Positions 23,071 through 35,837 of a stretch of DNA of 64,000 bases are shown here, piece by piece; the stretch's first letter is position 1, and every line of letters begins with the position of its first letter. A program made the translations under genes and the position numbers. The notes under the pieces are model-generated. The model was not told the origin of the DNA and made no database searches. It saw nothing but the letters and a program-made list of their open reading frames with translations. Origin of the DNA: Bugula neritina (Eukaryota; Bryozoa; Gymnolaemata; Cheilostomatida; Bugulidae); assembly GCA_964035545.1 (NCBI GenBank), contig OZ037766.1, positions 17,821,581-17,885,580 of the forward strand, given 5' to 3'.

Positions 23071-25969
23071 GTATTTTGCAGCATATTTCAATGCGTTGCA
23101 ATGTATTTCAATTTGTTGCAGTGTAATTCAGTATGTTACAGTACATTTCCATATATTACACTATACTTCAGTGAGTTGTAGTATATTTTAGTATGTTGCA
23201 GCATATTTCAGTATGTTGCAGTGTTTTTCAATGTGTTTCAGTATATTTCAGTTTAGTACCGTATATTTAGGTATGTTACAGTTCATTCCGATGTGTTGCA
23301 ATGTATTTCAATATGTTACAGTGTATTTCAGTATGTTGCAGTATATTTCAGCGTGTTTCAGTATATTTCAGTATGTCACAGTGCATTTTCAGATATTACA
23401 CTATACTTCAGTGAGTTTTAGTGTTTTTCAGTATGTTGCAGTATGTTGCAGTGTATTTCAGTATGTTAAAGTGTATTTCAGCAGGTTTCAGTGTCTTGCA
23501 GTATATTTCAGCATGTTGCAGTATATTTCAGGATGTTGCAGTATTTTGCAGTATTTTGCAGTATATTTCGGTATCTTGCAACATATTTCAATGTGTTGCA
23601 ATGTATTTCAATATGTTACAGTGTATTTCAGTATGTTGCAGTATGTTGCAGTGTATTTCAGTATGTTACAGTGTATTTCAGTAGGTTTCAGTATCTTGCA
23701 GTATATTTCAGCATGTTGCAGTATATTTCATGATGCTGCAGTATGTTTCAGTATGTTACAGTATTTTGCAGTATTTTGCAGTATATTTCAGTGTGTTACA
23801 GTATATTTCATTATGTTGCAGTATGTTGCAGTATATTTCAGTAGTTTGCAACATATTTCAGTAGGTTACCACATATTTCGGTAAGTTGCAGCATATTTCA
23901 ATGTGTTGCAGTGTATTTCAATATGTTACAGTGTATTTCAGTATGTTGCAGTATGTTGCAGTATGCTGCAGTATGTTGCAGTGTATTTCTGTATGTTACA
24001 GTGTACTTCAGTATGTTGCAGCATATTTCAGTATGTTACAGTATATTTCAGTATCTTGCAACATATTCAATGTGTTGCAATGTATTTCGATATGTTTCAG
24101 TATATTTCAGTATATTACCGTATAGTTAGGTATGTTGCAGTTTATTCCAATGTGTTGCAGTGTATTTCAGTATGTTACAGTGTATTTCAGTATGTTGCAG
24201 TATGTTGCAATATGTTTCAGTATGTCGCAGTGTATTTCAGTATTTTGCAGTATCTTTCAGTGTGTTACAGTATATTTCATTATGTTGCAGTATATTTCGG
24301 GAGTTTGATACATATTTCAGTAGGTTACCATAATATATTTCCGTATGTTGCAGTATATTCCAATGTTTTGCAGTGTATTTCAATATCCTACAGTGTATTT
24401 AGGTGTGTTTCAATATTTTTAGGTATATATCAGTATGTTGAAGTATATTTCAGTATTTTGCAGCATATTTCAATGCGTTGCAATGTATTTCAATTTGTTG
24501 CAGTGTAATTCAGTATGTTACAGTACATTTCCATATATTACACTATACTTCAGTGAGTTGTAGTATATTCTAGTATGTTGCAGCATATTTCAGTATGTTG
24601 CAGTGTTTTTCAATGTGTTTCAGTATATTTCAGTTTAGTACCGTATATTTAGGTATGTTACAGTTCATTCCGATGTGTTGCAATGTATTTCAATATGTTA
24701 CAGTGTATTTCAGTATGTTGCAGTATATTTCAGCGTGTTTCAGTATATTTCAGTATGTCACAGTGCATTTCCAGATATTACACTATACTTCAGTGAGTTT
24801 TAGTGTTTTTCAGTATGTTGCAGTATGTTGCAGTGTATTTCAGTATGTTAAAGTGTATTTCAGCAGGTTTCAGTGTCTTGCAGTATATTTCAGCATGTTG
24901 CAGTATATTTCAGGATGTTGCAGTATTTTGCAGTATTTTGCAGTATATTTCGGTATCTTGCAACATATTTCAATGTGTTGCAATGTATTTCAATATGTTA
25001 CAGTGTATTTCAGTATGTTGCAGTATCTTGCAGTATATTTCAGCATGTTGCAGTATATTTCATGATGCTGCAGTATGTTTCAGTATGTTACAGTATTTTG
25101 CAGTATTTTGCAGTATATTTCAGTGTGTTACAGTATATTTCATTATGTTGCAGTATGTTGCAGTATATTTCAGTAGTTTGCAACATATTTCAGTAGGTTA
25201 CCACATATTTCGGTAAGTTGCAGCATATTTCAATGTGTTGCAGTGTATTTCAATATGTTACAGTGTATTTCAGTATGTTGCAGTATGTTGCAGTATGCTG
25301 CAGTATGTTGCAGTGTATTTCTGTATGTTACAGTGTACTTCAGTATGTTGCAGCATATTTCAGTATGTTACAGTATATTTCAGTATGTTACAGTATATTT
25401 CAGTGGGTTATAGTATATTTCAGTATGATACAGCGTATTTCAGTATGTTACAGTGTATTTCAGTATGTTGCAGTATTTTGCAATATATTTCAGTATGTTA
25501 CAGTGTATTTCAGTATGTTGCAGTATATTTCAGTGCGTTACAGTATATTTCAGTATGATACAATAAATTTCAGTATATTGGAGTATATTTCAGTGGGTTA
25601 CAGCATATTTCAGTATGAGACAGCGCACTTTGGTGCGTTACAGTATATTTTAGTATGTTGCAGTGTAATTCAGTATGTTGTCGTATGTTTCAGTATTTTA
25701 CAGTACATTTCTAGATATTACACTATATTTCAATGAGTTGCAGTGTAGTTCAGTGTGCTACAGCATATTTCAGTATGTTGCAGTGTTTTTGAATGTGTTA
25801 CAGTATATTTTAGTATATTACTATATATTTAGGTATGATGCAGTTTAGTTCAGTATGTTACAATAAACTTCAGTATTTTACAGTACATTCCCATGTATTA
25901 CACTATACTTCAGTGAGTTGTAGTATATTTCAGTATCCTGCAGTATGTTTCAGTATGTTACAGTATATT
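23070..25969 (+). repeat. Satellite segment with 1,382-bp repeat offset
   Basis: About 23,080-23,700 recurs at about 24,462-25,080 with offset 1,382. The offset then becomes 1,332 after loss of five monomers. The 2-base excess over 1,380 comes from a -1 variant (ACATATTCAATG, about 24,066) and a +3 variant (CCATAATATATTTCC, about 24,331) lying between the copies. From about 25,500 rightwards sequence matches the 3.55-kb HOR near 4,000-4,500. Confidence 0.8.
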
Positions 25970-28900
25970 TCAGTATGTTGCAGTATATTTCAGTGTGTTA
26001 CAGTATATTTCAGTATGTTACAGTGCATTTCCAGACATTACACTATACTTCGGTGAGTTTTAGTGTCCTTCAGTATGTTGGAGTATATTTCAGTATCTTG
26101 CAACATATTCAATGTGTTGCAATGTATTTCGATATGTTTCAGTATATTTCAGTATATTACCGTATAGTTAGGTATGTTGCAGTTTATTCCAATGTGTTGC
26201 AGTGTATTTCAGTATGTTACAGTGTATTTCAGTATGTTGCAGTATGTTGCAATATGTTTCAGTATGTCGCAGTGTATTTCAGTATTTTGCAGTATCTTTC
26301 AGTGTGTTACAGTATATTTCATTATGTTGCAGTATATTTCAGGAGTTTGATACATATTTCAGTAGGTTACCATAATATATTTCCGTATGTTGCAGTATAT
26401 TCCAATGTTTTGCAGTGTATTTCAATATCCTACAGTGTATTTAGGTGTGTTTCAATATTTTTAGGTATATTTCAGTATGTTGAAGTATATTTCAGTATTT
26501 TGCAGCATATTTCAATGCGTTGCAATGTATTTCAATTTGTTGCAGTGTAATTCAGTATGTTACAGTACATTTCCATATATTACACTATACTTCAGTGAGT
26601 TGTAGTATATTTTAGTATGTTGCAGCATATTTCAGTATGTTGCAGTGTTTTTCAATGTGTTTCAGTATATTTCAGTTTAGTACCGTATATTTAGGTATGT
26701 TACAGTTCATTCCGATGTGTTGCAATGTATTTCAATATGTTACAGTGTATTTCAGTATGTTGCAGTATATTTCAGCGTGTTTCAGTATATTTCAGTATGT
26801 CACAGTGCATTTCCAGATATTACACTACACTTCAGTGAGTTTTAGTGTTTTTCAGTATGTTGCAGTATGTTGCAGTGTATTTCAGTATGTTAAAGTGTAT
26901 TTCAGCAAGTTTCAGTGTCTTGCAGTATATTTCAGCATGTTGCAGTATATTTCAGGATGTTGCAGTATGTTTCAGTATGTTACAGTATTTTACAGTCTTT
27001 TGCAGTATATTTCGGTATCTTGCAACATATTTCAATGTGTTGCAATGTATTTCAATATGTTACAGTGTATTTCAGTATGTTTCAGTATCTTGCAGTATAT
27101 TTCAGTGTGTTACAGTATATTTCATTATGTTGCAGTATGTTGCAGTATATTTCGGTATCTTGCAACATATTTCAATGTTTTGCAATGTATTTCAATATGT
27201 TACAGTGTATTTCAGTATGTTGCAGTATGTTGCAGTGTATTTCAGTATGTTACAGTGTATTTCAGTAGGTTTCAGTATCTTGCAGTATATTTCAGCATGT
27301 TGCAGTATATTTCAGAATGTTGCTGTATGTTTCAGTATGTTACAGTATTTTGCAGTAATTTGCAGTATATTTCAGTGTGTTACACTATATTTCATTATGT
27401 TGCAGTATGTTGCAGTATATTTCAGTAGTTTGCAACATATTTCAGTAGGTTACCATATATTTTGGTATGTTGCAGCATATTTCAAGGTGTTGCAGTGTAT
27501 TTCAATATGTTACAGTGTATTTCAGTATGTTGCAGTATGTTGCAGTATGTTGCAGTGTATTTCTGTATGTTGCAGTGTATTTCAGTAGTTTGCAACATAT
27601 TTCAGTAGGTTACCATATATTTCGGTATGTTGCAGCATACTTCAATGTGTTGCAGTGTATTTCAATATGTTACAGTGTATTTCAGTATGTTGCAGTATGT
27701 TGAAGTGTATTTCTGTATGTTACAGTGTATTTCAGTATGTTGCAGTATATTTCAGTATGTTACAGTATGTTTCAGTATGTTGCAGTTTATTTCCGTTGGT
27801 TATAGTATATTTCAGTATGATACAGCGTATTTCAGTATGTTGCAGTATAATTCAGTAGTTTGCAACATATTTCAGTAGGTTACCATAAATTTAGGTATGT
27901 TGCAGCATATTTCAATGTGTTCCATTGTATTTCAATATGTTACAGTGTATTTCAGTATGTTGCAGTATGTTGCAGTATGATGCAGTATGTTGCAGTGTAT
28001 TTCTGTATGTTACAGTGTACTTTAGTATGTTGCAGTATACTTCAGTATGTTACAGTATGTTTCAGTATGTTGCAGTATATTTCAGTGGGTTATAGCATAT
28101 TTCAGTATGATACAGCGTATTTCAGTATGTTACAGTGTATTTCAGTATGTTGCAGTATATTTCAGTGTGTTACAGTATATTTCAGTATGTTACAGTGCAT
28201 TTCCAGACATTACACTATACTTCGGTGAGTTTTAGTGTCCTTCAGTATGTTGCAGTATATTTCAGTATCTTGCAACATATGCAATGTGTTGCAATGTATT
28301 TCGATATGTTTCAGTATATTTCAGTATATTACCGTATAGTTAGGTATGTTGCAGTTTATTCCAATGTGTTGCAGTGTATTTCAGTATGTTACAGTGTATT
28401 TCAGTATGTTGCAGTATGTTGCAATATGTTTCAGTATGTCGCAGTGTATTTCAGTATTTTGCAGTATCTTTCAGTGTGTTACAGTATATTTCATTATGTT
28501 GCAGTATATTTCGGGAGTTTGATACATATTTCAGTAGGTTACCATAATATATTTCCGTATGTTGCAGTATATTCCAATGTTTTGCAGTGTATTTCAATAT
28601 CCTACAGTGTATTTAGGTGTGTTTCAATATTTTTAGGTATATTTCAGTATGTTGAAGTATATTTCAGTATTTTGCAGCATATTTCAATGCGTTGCAATGT
28701 ATTTCAATTTGTTGCAGTGTAATTCAGTATGTTACAGTACATTTCCATATATTACACTATACTTCAGTGAGTTGTAGTATATTTTAGTATGTTGCAGCAT
28801 ATTTCAGTATGTTGCAGTGTTTTTCAATGTGTTTCAGTATATTTCAGTTTAGTACCGTATATTTAGGTATGTTACAGTTCATTCCGATGTGTTGCAATGT

Positions 28901-31900
28901 ATTTCAATATGTTACAGTGTATTTCAGTATGTTGCAGTATATTTCAGCGTGTTTCAGTATATTTCAGTATGTCACAGTGCATTTCCAGATATTACACTAT
29001 ACTTCAGTGAGTTTTAGTGTTTTTCAGTATGTTGCAGTATGTTGCAGTGTATTTCAGTATGTTAAAGTGTATTTCAGCAGGTTTCAGTGTCTTGCAGTAT
29101 ATTTCAGCATGTTGCAGTATATTTCAGGATGTTGCAGTATGTTTCAGTATGTTGCAGCATGTTTCAGTATGTTACAGTATTTTGCAGTAATTTGCAGTAT
29201 ATTTCAGTGTGTTACACTATATTTCATTATGTTGCAGTATGTTGCAGTAAATTTCAGTATTTTGCAGCATATTTCAATGCGTTGCAATGTATTTCAATTT
29301 GTTGCAGTGTAATTCAGTATGTTACAGTACATTTCCATATATTACACTATACTTCAGTGAGTTGTAGTATATTTTAGTATGTTGCAGCATATTTCAGTAT
29401 GTTGCAGTGTTTTTCAATGTGTTTCAGTATATTTCAGTTTAGTACCGTATATTTAGGTATGTTACAGTTCATTCCGATGTGTTGCAATGTATTTCAATAT
29501 GTTACAGTGTATTTCAGTATGTTGCAGTATATTTCAGCGTGTTTCAGTATATTTCAGTATGTCACAGTGCATTTCCAGATATTACACTACACTTCAGTGA
29601 GTTTTAGTGTTTTTCAGTATGTTGCAGTATGTTGCAGTGTATTTCAGTATGTTAAAGTGTATTTCAGCAAGTTTCAGTGTCTTGCAGTATATTTCAGCAT
29701 GTTGCAGTATATTTCAGGATGTTGCAGTATGTTTCAGTATGTTACAGTATTTTACAGTCTTTTGCAGTATATTTCGGTATCTTGCAACATATTTCAATGT
29801 GTTGCAATGTATTTCAATATGTTACAGTGTATTTCAGTATGTTTCAGTATCTTGCAGTATATTTCAGTGTGTTACAGTATATTTCATTATGTTGCAGTAT
29901 GTTGCAGTATATTTCGGTATCTTGCAACATATTTCAATGTGTTGCAATGTATTTCAATATGTTACAGTGTATTTCAGTATGTTGCAGTATGTTGCAGTGT
30001 ATTTCAGTATGTTACAGTGTATTTCAGTAGGTTTCAGTATCTTGCAGTATATTTCAGCATGTTGCAGTATATTTCAGAATGTTGCTGTATGTTTCAGTAT
30101 GTTACAGTATTTTGCAGTAATTTGCAGTATATTTCAGTGTGTTACACTATATTTCATTATGTTGCAGTATGTTGCAGTATATTTCAGTAGTTTGCAACAT
30201 ATTTCAGTAGGTTACCATATATTTTGGTATGTTGCAGCATATTTCAAGGTGTTGCAGTGTATTTCAATATGTTACAGTGTATTTCAGTATGTTGCAGTAT
30301 GTTGCAGTATGTTGCAGTGTATTTCTGTATGTTGCAGTGTATTTCAGTAGTTTGCAACATATTTCAGTAGGTTACCATATATTTCGGTATGTTGCAGCAT
30401 ACTTCAATGTGTTGCAGTGTATTTCAATATGTTACAGTGTATTTCAGTATGTTGCAGTATGTTGAAGTGTATTTCTGTATGTTACAGTGTATTTCAGTAT
30501 GTTGCAGTATATTTCAGTATGTTACAGTATGTTTCAGTATGTTGCAGTTTATTTCCGTTGGTTATAGTATATTTCAGTATGATACAGCGTATTTCAGTAT
30601 GTTGCAGTATAATTCAGTAGTTTGCAACATATTTCAGTAGGTTACCATAAATTTAGGTATGTTGCAGCATATTTCAATGTGTTCCAGTGTATTTCAATAT
30701 GTTACAGTGTATTTCAGTATGTTGCAGTATGTTGCAGTATGATGCAGTATGTTGCAGTGTATTTCTGTATGTTACAGTGTACTTTAGTATGTTGCAGTAT
30801 ATTTCAGTATGTTACAGTATGTTTCAGTATGTTGCAGTATATTTCAGTGGGTTATAGCATATTTCAGTATGATACAGCGTATTTCAGTATGTTACAGTGT
30901 ATTTCAGTATGTTGCAGTATATTTCAGTGTGTTACAGTATATTTCAGTATGTTACAGTGCATTTCCAGACATTACACTATACTTCGGTGAGTTTTAGTGT
31001 CCTTCAGTATGTTGCAGTATATTTCAGTATCTTGCAACATATTCAATGTGTTGCAATGTATTTCGATATGTTTCAGTATATTTCAGTATATTACCGTATA
31101 GTTAGGTATGTTGCAGTTTATTCCAATGTGTTGCAGTGTATTTCAGTATGTTACAGTGTATTTCAGTATGTTGCAGTATGTTGCAATATGTTTCAGTATG
31201 TCGCAGTGTATTTCAGTATTTTGCAGTATCTTTCAGTGTGTTACAGTATATTTCATTATGTTGCAGTATATTTCGGGAGTTTGATACATATTTCAGTAGG
31301 TTACCATAATATATTTCCGTATGTTGCAGTATATTCCAATGTTTTGCAGTGTATTTCAATATCCTACAGTGTATTTAGGTGTGTTTCAATATTTTTAGGT
31401 ATATTTCAGTATGTTGAAGTATATTTCAGTATTTTGCAGCATATTTCAATGCGTTGCAATGTATTTCAATTTGTTGCAGTGTAATTCAGTATGTTACAGT
31501 ACATTTCCATATATTACACTATACTTCAGTGAGTTGTAGTATATTTTAGTATGTTGCAGCATATTTCAGTATGTTGCAGTGTTTTTCAATGTGTTTCAGT
31601 ATATTTCAGTTTAGTACCGTATATTTAGGTATGTTACAGTTCATTCCGATGTGTTGCAATGTATTTCAATATGTTACAGTGTATTTCAGTATGTTGCAGT
31701 ATATTTCAGCGTGTTTCAGTATATTTCAGTATGTCACAGTGCATTTCCAGATATTACACTACACTTCAGTGAGTTTTAGTGTTTTTCAGTATGTTGCAGT
31801 ATGTTGCAGTGTATTTCAGTATGTTAAAGTGTATTTCAGCAAGTTTCAGTGTCTTGCAGTATATTTCAGCATGTTGCAGTATATTTCAGGATGTTGCAGT

Positions 31901-34900
31901 ATGTTTCAGTATGTTACAGTATTTTACAGTCTTTTGCAGTATATTTCGGTATCTTGCAACATATTTCAATGTGTTGCAATGTATTTCAATATGTTACAGT
32001 GTATTTCAGTATGTTTCAGTATCTTGCAGTATATTTCAGTGTGTTACAGTATATTTCATTATGTTGCAGTATGTTGCAGTATATTTCGGTATCTTGCAAC
32101 ATATTTCAATGTGTTGCAATGTATTTCAATATGTTACAGTGTATTTTAGTATGTTGCAGTATGTTGCAGTGTATTTCAGTATGTTACAGTGTATTTCAGT
32201 AGGTTTCAGTATCTTGCAGTATATTTCAGCATGTTGCAGTATATTTCAGAATGTTGCTGTATGTTTCAGTATGTTACAGTATTTTGCAGTAATTTGCAGT
32301 ATATTTCAGTGTGTTACACTATATTTCATTATGTTGCAGTATGTTGCAGTATATTTCAGTAGTTTGCAACATATTTCAGTAGGTTACCATATATTTTGGT
32401 ATGTTGCAGCATATTTCAAGGTGTTGCAGTGTATTTCAATATGTTACAGTGTATTTCAGTATGTTGCAGTATGTTGCAGTATGTTGCAGTGTATTTCTGT
32501 ATGTTGCAGTGTATTTCAGTAGTTTGCAACATATTTCAGTAGGTTACCATATATTTCGGTATGTTGCAGCATACTTCAATGTGTTGCAGTGTATTTCAAT
32601 ATGTTACAGTGTATTTCAGTATGTTGCAGTATGTTGAAGTGTATTTCTGTATGTTACAGTGTATTTCAGTATGTTGCAGTATATTTCAGTATGTTACAGT
32701 ATGTTTCAGTATGTTGCAGTTTATTTCCGTTGGTTATAGTATATTTCAGTATGATACAGCGTATTTCAGTATGTTGCAGTATAATTCAGTAGTTTGCAAC
32801 ATATTTCAGTAGGTTACCATAAATTTAGGTATGTTGCAGCATATTTCAATGTGTTCCAGTGTATTTCAATATGTTACAGTGTATTTCAGTATGTTGCAGT
32901 ATGTTGCAGTATGATGCAGTATGTTGCAGTGTATTTCTGTATGTTACAGTGTACTTTAGTATGTTGCAGTATATTTCAGTATGTTACAGTATGTTTCAGT
33001 ATGTTGCAGTATATTTCAGTGGGTTATAGCATATTTCAGTATGATACAGCGTATTTCAGTATGTTACAGTGTATTTCAGTATGTTGCAGTATATTTCAGT
33101 GTGTTACAGTATATTTCAGTATGTTACAGTGCATTTCCAGACATTACACTATACTTCGGTGAGTTTTAGTGTCCTTCAGTATGTTGCAGTATATTTCAGT
33201 ATCTTGCAACATATTCAATGTGTTGCAATGTATTTCGATATGTTTCAGTATATTTCAGTATATTACCGTATAGTTAGGTATGTTGCAGTTTATTCCAATG
33301 TGTTGCAGTGTATTTCAGTATGTTACAGTGTATTTCAGTATGTTGCAGTATGTTGCAATATGTTTCAGTATGTCGCAGTGTATTTCAGTATTTTGCAGTA
33401 TCTTTCAGTGTGTTACAGTATATTTCATTATGTTGCAGTATATTTCGGGAGTTTGATACATATTTCAGTAGGTTACCATAATATATTTCCGTATGTTGCA
33501 GTATATTCCAATGTTTTGCAGTGTATTTCAATATCCTACAGTGTATTTAGGTGTGTTTCAATATTTTTAGGTATATTTCAGTATGTTGAAGTATATTTCA
33601 GTATTTTGCAGCATATTTCAATGCGTTGCAATGTATTTCAATTTGTTGCAGTGTAATTCAGTATGTTACAGTACATTTCCATATATTACACTATACTTCA
33701 GTGAGTTGTAGTATATTTTAGTATGTTGCAGCATATTTCAGTATGTTGCAGTGTTTTTCAATGTGTTTCAGTATATTTCAGTTTAGTACCGTATATTTAG
33801 GTATGTTACAGTTCATTCCGATGTGTTGCAATGTATTTCAATATGTTACAGTGTATTTCAGTATGTTGCAGTATATTTCAGCGTGTTTCAGTATATTTCA
33901 GTATGTCACAGTGCATTTCCAGATATTACACTATACTTCAGTGAGTTTTAGTGTTTTTCAGTATGTTGCAGTATGTTGCAGTGTATTTCAGTATGTTAAA
34001 GTGTATTTCAGCAGGTTTCAGTGTCTTGCAGTATATTTCAGCATGTTGCAGTATATTTCAGGATGTTGCAGTATGTTTCAGTATGTTGCAGCATGTTTCA
34101 GTATGTTACAGTATTTTGCAGTAATTTGCAGTATATTTCAGTGTGTTACACTATATTTCATTATGTTGCAGTATGTTGCAGTATATTTCAGTATTTTGCA
34201 GCATATTTCAATGCGTTGCAATGTATTTCAATTTGTTGCAGTGTAATTCAGTATGTTACAGTACATTTCCATATATTACACTATACTTCAGTGAGTTGTA
34301 GTACATTTTAGTATGTTGCAGCATATTTCAGTACGTTGCAGTGTTTTTCAATGTGTTTCAGTATATTTCAGTTTAGTACCGTATATTTAGGTATGTTACA
34401 GTTCATTCCGATGTGTTGCAATGTATTTCAATATGTTACAGTATATTTCAGTATGTTGCAGTATATTTCAGCGTGTTTCAGTATATTTCAGTATGTCACA
34501 GTGCATTTCCAGATATTACACTACACTTCAGTGAGTTTTAGTGTTTTTCAGTATGTTGCAGTATGTTGCAGTGTATTTCAGTATGTTAAAGTGTATTTCA
34601 GCAGGTTTCAGTGTCTTGCAGTATATTTCAGCATGTTGCAGTATATTTCAGGATGTTGCAGTATGTTTCAGTATGTTACAGTATTTTACAGTATTTTGCA
34701 GTATATTTCGGTATCTTGCAACATATTTTAATGTGTTGCAATGTATTTCAATATGTTACAGTGTATTTCAGTATGTTTCAGTATCTTGCAGTATATTTCA
34801 GTGTGTTACAGTATATTTCATTATGTTGCAGTATGTTGCAGTATATTTCGGTATCTTGCAACATATTTCAATGTGTTGCAATGTATTTCAATATGTTACA

Positions 34901-35837
34901 GTGTATTTCAGTATGTTGCAGTATGTTGCAGTGTATTTCAGTATGTTACAGTGTATTTAAGTAGGTTTCAGTAACTTGCAGTATATTTCAGCATGTTGCA
35001 GTATATTTCAGAATGTTGCTGTATATTTCAGTATGTTACAGTATTTTGCAGTAATTTGCAGTATATTTCAGTGTGTTACACTATATTTCATTATGTTGCA
35101 GTATGTTGCAGTATATTTCAGTAGTTTGCAACATATTTCAGTAGGTTACCATATATTTTGGTATGTTGCAGCATATTTCAAGGTGTTGCAGTGTATTTCA
35201 ATATGTTACAGTGTATTTCAGTATGTTGCAGTATGTTGCAGTATGTTGCAGTGTATTTCTGTATGTTACAGTGTATTTCAGTAGTTTGCAACATATTTCA
35301 GTAGGTTACCATATATTTCGGTATGTTGCAGCATACTTCAATGTGTTGCAGTGTATTTCAATATGTTACAGTGTATTTCAGTATGTTGCAGTATGTTGAA
35401 GTGTATTTCTGTATGTTACAGTGTATTTCAGTATGTTGCAGTATATTTCAGTATGTTACAGTATGTTTCAGTATGTTGCAGTTTATTTCCGTGGGTTATA
35501 GTATATTTCAGTATGATACAGCGTATTTCAGTATGTTGCAGTATAATTCAGTAGTTTGCAACATATTTCAGTAGGTTACCATAAATTTCGGTATGTTGCA
35601 GCATATTTCAATGTGTTCCAGTGTATTTCAATATGTTACAGTGTATTTCAGTATGTTGCAGTATGTTGCAGTATGATGCAGTATGTTGCAGTGTATTTCT
35701 CTATGTTACAGTGTACTTTAGTATGTTGCAGTATATTTCAGTATGTTACAGTATGTTTCAGTATGTTGCAGTATATTTCAGTGGGTTATAGCATATTTCA
35801 GTATGATACAGCGTATTTCAGTATGTTACAGTGTATT
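25970..35837 (+). repeat. 4,934-bp super-HOR x2, each unit being 2,172 + 2,762 bp
   Basis: Four sub-units can be laid out: about 25,970-28,141 (2,172), 28,142-30,903 (2,762), 30,904-33,075 (2,172) and 33,076-35,837 (2,762). The longer ones contain an extra 590-bp partial duplication (28,809-29,398 and 33,743-34,332). The landmark AATGTATTTCGATATG at 26,121, 28,293, 31,055 and 33,227 gives the spacings directly. Sub-units are almost identical, with only a few substitutions seen per copy, such as TTTTAG near 32,144. This is the most homogeneous part of the array. Confidence 0.92.
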
